DNA of 64,000 nucleotides, from positions 2,108,001 to 2,172,000 of the forward strand of contig NZ_CP034767.1 of the NCBI RefSeq assembly GCF_004005995.1. Reading direction: 5' to 3'. Positions 60,011-64,000 of the stretch are shown one piece after another. This DNA comes from Devosia sp. 1566 (lineage in GTDB: Bacteria > Pseudomonadota > Alphaproteobacteria > Rhizobiales > Devosiaceae). Under the pieces are notes generated by a model. That model made no database searches. It was given only the letters and a program-made list of their open reading frames with translations, and was not told the DNA's origin. The translations under genes were made by a program, and so were the position numbers. Every line of letters starts with the position of its first letter. Within the stretch, counting starts at the first letter, position 1.

Positions 60011-61621
60011 CTAGACGAAGTTGACGAGGCTGAGCTGGCTCACCATGGAGGTCACCTGGTAGCTCGCCTGCAACCGCGTCTGCAGCGCGAGGATCTCCAT
60101 GGCGACGTCTTCCTTGGAAACGGTTTCCACATCGCTCAGGATGTTCTCCAACTGGGCTTTGTAGTCCGTGTGGCGCTTGGAAGCATTGTTGGCCGCATTG
60201 CGGGCAATCGCCAGATCCATGGTGATCCGCTCGACCGAGCCGGGCGATGAGTTGTGGCTTTCCGACAGCGCGCTCTGCTGACGATCCGCCATGCCGTCGA
60301 ACAAACCGCGCGATTGCTGATACTGCGAGCCGACGACCCGTTCATATTCAGCCAGCGCTGCATCGCGCGCCGAGCCCGCCGGCAGCGCGTGTGCATCAAC
60401 CCGCATTTGTTCGTTTTCGGGCTTGGCGCGGATATCGGCTTCCGACGAATACTTCGTTACGGCCAGCGCCGCCTGGGACTGCACCAGCTTGAGGATCCCG
60501 CTTTCCGTCGCCCGCAACCCATACTGGATTGTGGTGGAATCATCCACCTTAGCGGCGACGCCGGATCTGGCGTCTCCCTCCTTTTCACCCCGGTACCAGA
60601 ACACCACTTCAGCGGGGTCCGCGTCCGCCAGCGTCGTAGCCGGGGGTCCGCCAGCTGGACGCTGGGGCACGCCGCTCTCGCTGAAAAAATCTGCCGCCGC
60701 TGCAAAGGTCGATGCTGCCTTGAGCGTCGAACCAGCCGCCTCCGCGAGTGCACCCTGCAGCGCCGATCGAAAGTTTTGCGCCATCACATCAGGATCGGCA
60801 TCAATGCTGAACGCACCCCGCCCTGGGTTATCTTCGGCGCTGGCAACCAGTGTAACCTGCGTTTCCGTACCGTCAGGCAGCGTCAGGCCTATGGTTACGC
60901 TCTGCCCCGGGGTCGGCTGGGCAGTGAAACTGACGCTCACCTGCCCCGTCGCTCCGGGTTGAGTGACTGCAATAGCGGGAGCACCCGTTGTGGATGTCGT
61001 CGAGAGCTTGAAACCAAAGGGATGCGTACCGTCTTGAGCGACCACGACCTCCCCGCTGCCGGCGGCAACGGCGGGCAAGTCGAGGCGGCCGAGTCCGTTT
61101 CCAAGATCCGCACTCTGTCGCTCGGCGAGCATCTGCTTGAAGCCCAGCCTGCCGCCTTCCCCCTCCAGCAACACCTTTGCGTCAGGCAGTGGAGGAGTGT
61201 CCGTCACATTGCCGCCAAACAGATACCGACCGGCAATATCCTGGTTGAGCATGGTGACGATCTCGTCGAACCGCGCCGCTGCCTGGCCCGGAAGCGTGGC
61301 CATGCTGATATCGTTGGTGCCGTATTGCCCCTGGATTGCGGAATTTCGCGCCTCCCCTTCCATAGTGTCGAAGCGGGACATGGTCTTGTCGAGAAAGCTC
61401 AGGCGCAGGTTCACGGTCTGGATATTGGCGGCATAGCCTTCGATCTTGTCCAAGCGGGAGCGCACGGACAAGGACATCGGCAAGTCGCGCCCCATTTCAG
61501 CCAGGCTGCCCGCCTTCATCCCTGTGCCAAGCTGTGTCTGCAGGTTCCCCATCTTGCTCTGCATCTTGGAGATTACCGAGAAGCCTGTCTGCAGCGGGTA
61601 CATCGACTTGTTGACGATCAT
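60011..61621 (-). CDS. flgL: Flagellar hook-filament junction protein FlgL, enlarged
   Basis: Second hook-filament junction protein. The N-terminus (VISKMQSKMGNLQTQLGTGMKAGSLAEMGRDLPMSLSVRSRLDKIEGYAANIQTVNLRLSFLDKTMSRFD) and the C-terminus (RITMDLAIARNAANNASKRHTDYKAQLENILSDVETVSKEDVAMEILALQTRLQASYQVTSMVSQLSLVNFV, with key ILALQTRLQASY) are family-typical. At 536 residues it is much longer than the 300-350 of most FlgL, due to a central insert rich in Gly, Thr and Ala (about 150-400). It starts 12 bases after the flgK stop. Confidence 0.93.
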   Translation of the reverse strand: MIVNKSMYPLQTGFSVISKMQSKMGNLQTQLGTGMKAGSLAEMGRDLPMSLSVRSRLDKIEGYAANIQTVNLRLSFLDKTMSRFDTMEGEARNSAIQGQYGTNDISMATLPGQAAARFDEIVTMLNQDIAGRYLFGGNVTDTPPLPDAKVLLEGEGGRLGFKQMLAERQSADLGNGLGRLDLPAVAAGSGEVVVAQDGTHPFGFKLSTTSTTGAPAIAVTQPGATGQVSVSFTAQPTPGQSVTIGLTLPDGTETQVTLVASAEDNPGRGAFSIDADPDVMAQNFRSALQGALAEAAGSTLKAASTFAAAADFFSESGVPQRPAGGPPATTLADADPAEVVFWYRGEKEGDARSGVAAKVDDSTTIQYGLRATESGILKLVQSQAALAVTKYSSEADIRAKPENEQMRVDAHALPAGSARDAALAEYERVVGSQYQQSRGLFDGMADRQQSALSESHNSSPGSVERITMDLAIARNAANNASKRHTDYKAQLENILSDVETVSKEDVAMEILALQTRLQASYQVTSMVSQLSLVNFV

Positions 61622-61633
61622 CTATTGTCTCCC

Positions 61634-63478
61634 TCAGGTCGCGGCCAGGAGCTGGTCGAGCAGTTCCTTGACCACCGAAACCACCCGTGCATTGGCGGAA
61701 TAGGCGTTCTGCAGTTCCAGCAGCCGCGCCATTTCCTCGTCGACATTGACCCCATACTCGCCCTGCATCTGATCCATGACGGTATCAAGGGTCAGCTGCT
61801 TGTCGCTGCTGCGCGTCATCGTGGCGGCAATATTGCTGCCCTGAAAGCCGATGGTCTGGGCGATCAGTTCGCCTACATTGCCGTTGAGCGGAAAGCGAGC
61901 ATTGCTGCCAGTGCCGCCGCCAGACACGAAATCCATGGTGCCGAGCTGCCCCAGGATATAATTAGCCCGCTCGGCGCTCCCGAGCGATTGTCCCGGCGTG
62001 CTTTGCACCAGGAGGCGGTTGTCCGCGAGCACGGCGGCATTGATCGAGATGCGGGCAGCAAAACCCGCCTTCTGGGGCGGCTTGCCATCAATGCTGTTGG
62101 TAAAGGGCGCCCGCGCTCCGTCGGTGAACAAGGACAGCCCGGGCCCATCGTCCTGAAGCTCACTGGAGGTTGCCCTCTTGGTGACACCCGCAACCGCGGT
62201 GGTAGATCCAGGAATGGTGGTGAATGTCAGTTCACCGGCAGTATCGCCCACTGCAACATCCACGATCGGGCCAGGCGCGGAGCTGCCGAACTTTGCCTGC
62301 AATTGCACCGCCGCATCAGCGCTCCCCGCCGACAAGTTAATGCCGATAACGCGCGCACCCGAAGCATCGCGGTAATCGACATCAGCCTTTGTCGTGTTGA
62401 CGATCTTGATCGACTGCGAAGTGCTACCGGTCTCGAGTTTCAGCAGCAGGTCGTTGCCTGGCTGCAACCCGCTGACATCGATAACAAAGCCCCCTGCCAC
62501 CGCCGTCCCCGGCGTCTGCACCGTCGAAAATGCCTGGGCGAGACCGGCCGCAATCTCGTCCAGCTGACTTTGCGCCTCCGGGAGGGTCTTGTCACGGAGC
62601 GTCAGCAAACCGCCAAGCTCTCCACCCCGGATTCCGCCCGACCGTTGCACGTCGATTTCCAATCCCGACGCGGTCACGAGGGTCAACTTGCCCACGCCAG
62701 ACAGCGCGGAGTCGCTATTGAACGCCGAGGAAGCCGTGAGCCTTCCGGGTGTATCGAACCGGAAGCTTGCCGCCCGGCCATCAACCAACCCAACGCCGGA
62801 GCCGGTCATCAGGGAAACGGTCCCGTCGGCCTTGTAGTCCGCCTTCACGTCGATGAGTTCAGCCACCGAGGAAACCAGGCGATCGCGCTGGTCCAGCAAC
62901 GAAGCCCGGGCCGCATCATCGCCGCCGCGATCGAGCAAGCGGGTATTGACCTCGTGCAGGGAAGCCAACATGCCGTTGAGGTTCTGAACATTGGCCCCGA
63001 TCTGACCTTCTGTCTGAGAACGCATCGTCTGGACATCGCCAGAAAGCCGGTTCAGTGCTTCAGCCATGGCCTGGGCCTGGCTAAGCGCCTGCGCGCGCAC
63101 CGTATAGTCGTCGGGGCTGGTGGCGAGACTCTGCATGGCGTTCTGTAGTTGGCCGTAAAGCGTGTCGAGCGAACCCGCGCTACCCGGCTTGCCGAGAAAG
63201 CCCCCCAGCCGCTCCAGATAGCTTGCCTGAACCCCGGCGTTCGCGGTGTCAGAGACCTGGCGGGTGTAATAGGTCTGCAGACTGGTGTTGAACGCCCGGG
63301 TAGTCCCGAGCGTACGCGCATAGCTGCTGTTCTCGTTGTTGTAGTCGCCAACGGAGAGCGACTGCCGGTGATAGCCTGGCGTGCCTTGGTTGGCCACATT
63401 GCGGCTCAGAATGGCCAGGGAATCCTGGTTCACCCGCAGTCCGGAAACCGCGTTGTTCAAGGAGGTGGTCAGACCCAT
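61634..63478 (-). CDS. flgK: Flagellar hook-associated protein FlgK
   Basis: First hook-filament junction protein, 614 residues. It opens MGLTTSLNNAVSGLRVNQDSLAILSRNVANQGTPGYHRQSLSVGDY and closes NVDEEMARLLELQNAYSANARVVSVVKELLDQLL, both FlgK signatures. The middle is variable, with a Gly/Ser/Thr-rich beta part. It lies between flgE and flgL on the minus strand, 63 bases after flgE. A plus-strand frame of more than 900 codons lies opposite flgL and flgK but is a shadow. Confidence 0.96.
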   Translation of the reverse strand: MGLTTSLNNAVSGLRVNQDSLAILSRNVANQGTPGYHRQSLSVGDYNNENSSYARTLGTTRAFNTSLQTYYTRQVSDTANAGVQASYLERLGGFLGKPGSAGSLDTLYGQLQNAMQSLATSPDDYTVRAQALSQAQAMAEALNRLSGDVQTMRSQTEGQIGANVQNLNGMLASLHEVNTRLLDRGGDDAARASLLDQRDRLVSSVAELIDVKADYKADGTVSLMTGSGVGLVDGRAASFRFDTPGRLTASSAFNSDSALSGVGKLTLVTASGLEIDVQRSGGIRGGELGGLLTLRDKTLPEAQSQLDEIAAGLAQAFSTVQTPGTAVAGGFVIDVSGLQPGNDLLLKLETGSTSQSIKIVNTTKADVDYRDASGARVIGINLSAGSADAAVQLQAKFGSSAPGPIVDVAVGDTAGELTFTTIPGSTTAVAGVTKRATSSELQDDGPGLSLFTDGARAPFTNSIDGKPPQKAGFAARISINAAVLADNRLLVQSTPGQSLGSAERANYILGQLGTMDFVSGGGTGSNARFPLNGNVGELIAQTIGFQGSNIAATMTRSSDKQLTLDTVMDQMQGEYGVNVDEEMARLLELQNAYSANARVVSVVKELLDQLLAAT

Positions 63479-63541
63479 GGCGCATGCTCCTGTTCAAACA
63501 GGCGAGGTCGAATCCATCGTCCTCGCCGCCCCGATCCTCGG

Positions 63542-64000
63542 CTATCGGATCATGTTCAAGGCTTCTTGCAGCATCTCGTCAGCGGTGCTGACGATGCGCG
63601 TACCGGCGGCATAGGCCTGCTGGGTGACGATCAGCTTGGTGAACTCGTCCGAGATATCGGTGTTGGACGCCTCGAGGGCCCCGCCGATGATGCCGCCGCC
63701 GGAAAGATCGAGAATGGCCTCGCCCGATTCCGAAGTGGTGGCATAGACGCCACCATCGAGGCGCTTGAGCTTGTTGATGGCGTTAAACTCAGCGGTCACG
63801 ACCTGCGCCACGTCGATGCGCTTGCCGTTCGAGTACGTGGCAACCACCCGGCCGCTGTCGCTGATCGCCACCGACACGAACTCACCCGCGGCATAGCCAT
63901 CCTGGCTAAGCGTCGACACGTCAGCAGTGCCATTCACGTCATCGAACTGGGTCAAGCCGCCCTTGCCGAACTGCAGCTTCACATCACCGATAGGCGTGCC
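63542..64000 (-). CDS. flgE: Flagellar hook protein FlgE, partial
   Basis: C-terminal 152 residues of the hook protein. The frame stays open to the right edge, so the start is outside the window. The visible part has FGKGGLTQFDDVNGTADVSTLSQDGYAAGEFVSVAISDSGRVVATYSNGK and the closing ALEASNTDISDEFTKLIVTQQAYAAGTRIVSTADEMLQEALNMIR, shown by the key motif EASNTDISDEFTKLI and the axial end EALNMIR. First gene of flgE-flgK-flgL; their promoter lies beyond the window. Confidence 0.92.
   Translation of the reverse strand, partial: GTPIGDVKLQFGKGGLTQFDDVNGTADVSTLSQDGYAAGEFVSVAISDSGRVVATYSNGKRIDVAQVVTAEFNAINKLKRLDGGVYATTSESGEAILDLSGGGIIGGALEASNTDISDEFTKLIVTQQAYAAGTRIVSTADEMLQEALNMIR

Noticed and set aside
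60254..63148. Plus-strand open frame of over 900 codons opposite flgL and flgK
   Set aside because: It crosses two well-supported minus-strand genes, has no family pattern, and is rich in Arg, His and Pro, as expected for the antisense of GC-rich codons.
1..64000. CRISPR array, tRNA or rRNA genes, insertion sequences, prophage
   Set aside because: No regularly spaced repeats, no cloverleaf or rRNA sequence recognised, and no transposase or phage genes seen on reading both strands.

Overview
This window is GC-rich, densely packed DNA from an alphaproteobacterium of the order Hyphomicrobiales. It is probably a Devosia-like organism; that genus is an inference from gene content and order, not a database match. 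The evidence is a split FGAM synthase (purS/purQ/purL), a SbmA/BacA peptide transporter, a CckA hybrid kinase, the alphaproteobacterial flagellin regulators FlbT and FlaF, the flagellar regulator FliX, CtrA-type boxes (TTAA-N7-TTAAC), and a GAAC-N7-GAAC SOS box in front of recA. No tRNA, rRNA, CRISPR, insertion sequence or prophage was recognised.

Bases 1-31300 are mostly housekeeping. They hold purC-purS-(acyltransferase)-purQ-purL; a BolA / unknown / monothiol glutaredoxin cassette; a Dabb protein and two MFS transporters; an inositol-monophosphatase-like protein with the tRNA thiolase TtcA; SbmA/BacA; ribosomal protein S4; a third MFS exporter; the tRNA methylase TrmJ; two GNAT acetyltransferases; a GFA-family protein; isocitrate dehydrogenase; ExoD; a membrane alpha/beta hydrolase; a Tim44-like protein; alaS and recA; a FAH/GguC-like protein; a DUF2237 protein; and cckA.

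Bases 31466-46532 are the first flagellar block. It has five transcription units: flgB-flgC-fliE-fliQ-fliR-flhB (minus), fliO-fliP (plus, divergent from flgB), fliL-fliM-DUF6468-motE-large secreted protein (minus), and flgF-flgG-flgA-flgH (plus, divergent from fliL). Bases 46754-52645 are an unrelated insert: a HAD phosphatase, an atypical NhaP-like antiporter, a methyltransferase behind a tandem operator, a PhnB/VOC protein, a small secreted protein and an M32 carboxypeptidase. Flagellar genes resume at 52662 with dksA, fliX, flgI-flgJ-flgN, two flagellins, flbT-flaF, and flgE-flgK-flgL, where flgE runs off the right end.

The best regulatory result is in the spacers between divergent flagellar operons. 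They combine CtrA boxes, repeated GGCAA-N3-TTGCC palindromes that resemble FlbD (ftr) sites, and -24/-12 sigma-54 promoters before flgF and flgI. This matches the Caulobacter flagellar hierarchy, and the CtrA kinase gene cckA sits beside its probable targets. The best candidate for something little described is the trio after fliM: a DUF6468-like membrane protein, a MotE-like protein, and an approximately 1110-residue secreted protein with AMIN-like and TPR-like parts. FliL, MotE and the large protein all carry unusual His/Ala/Glu-rich linkers.
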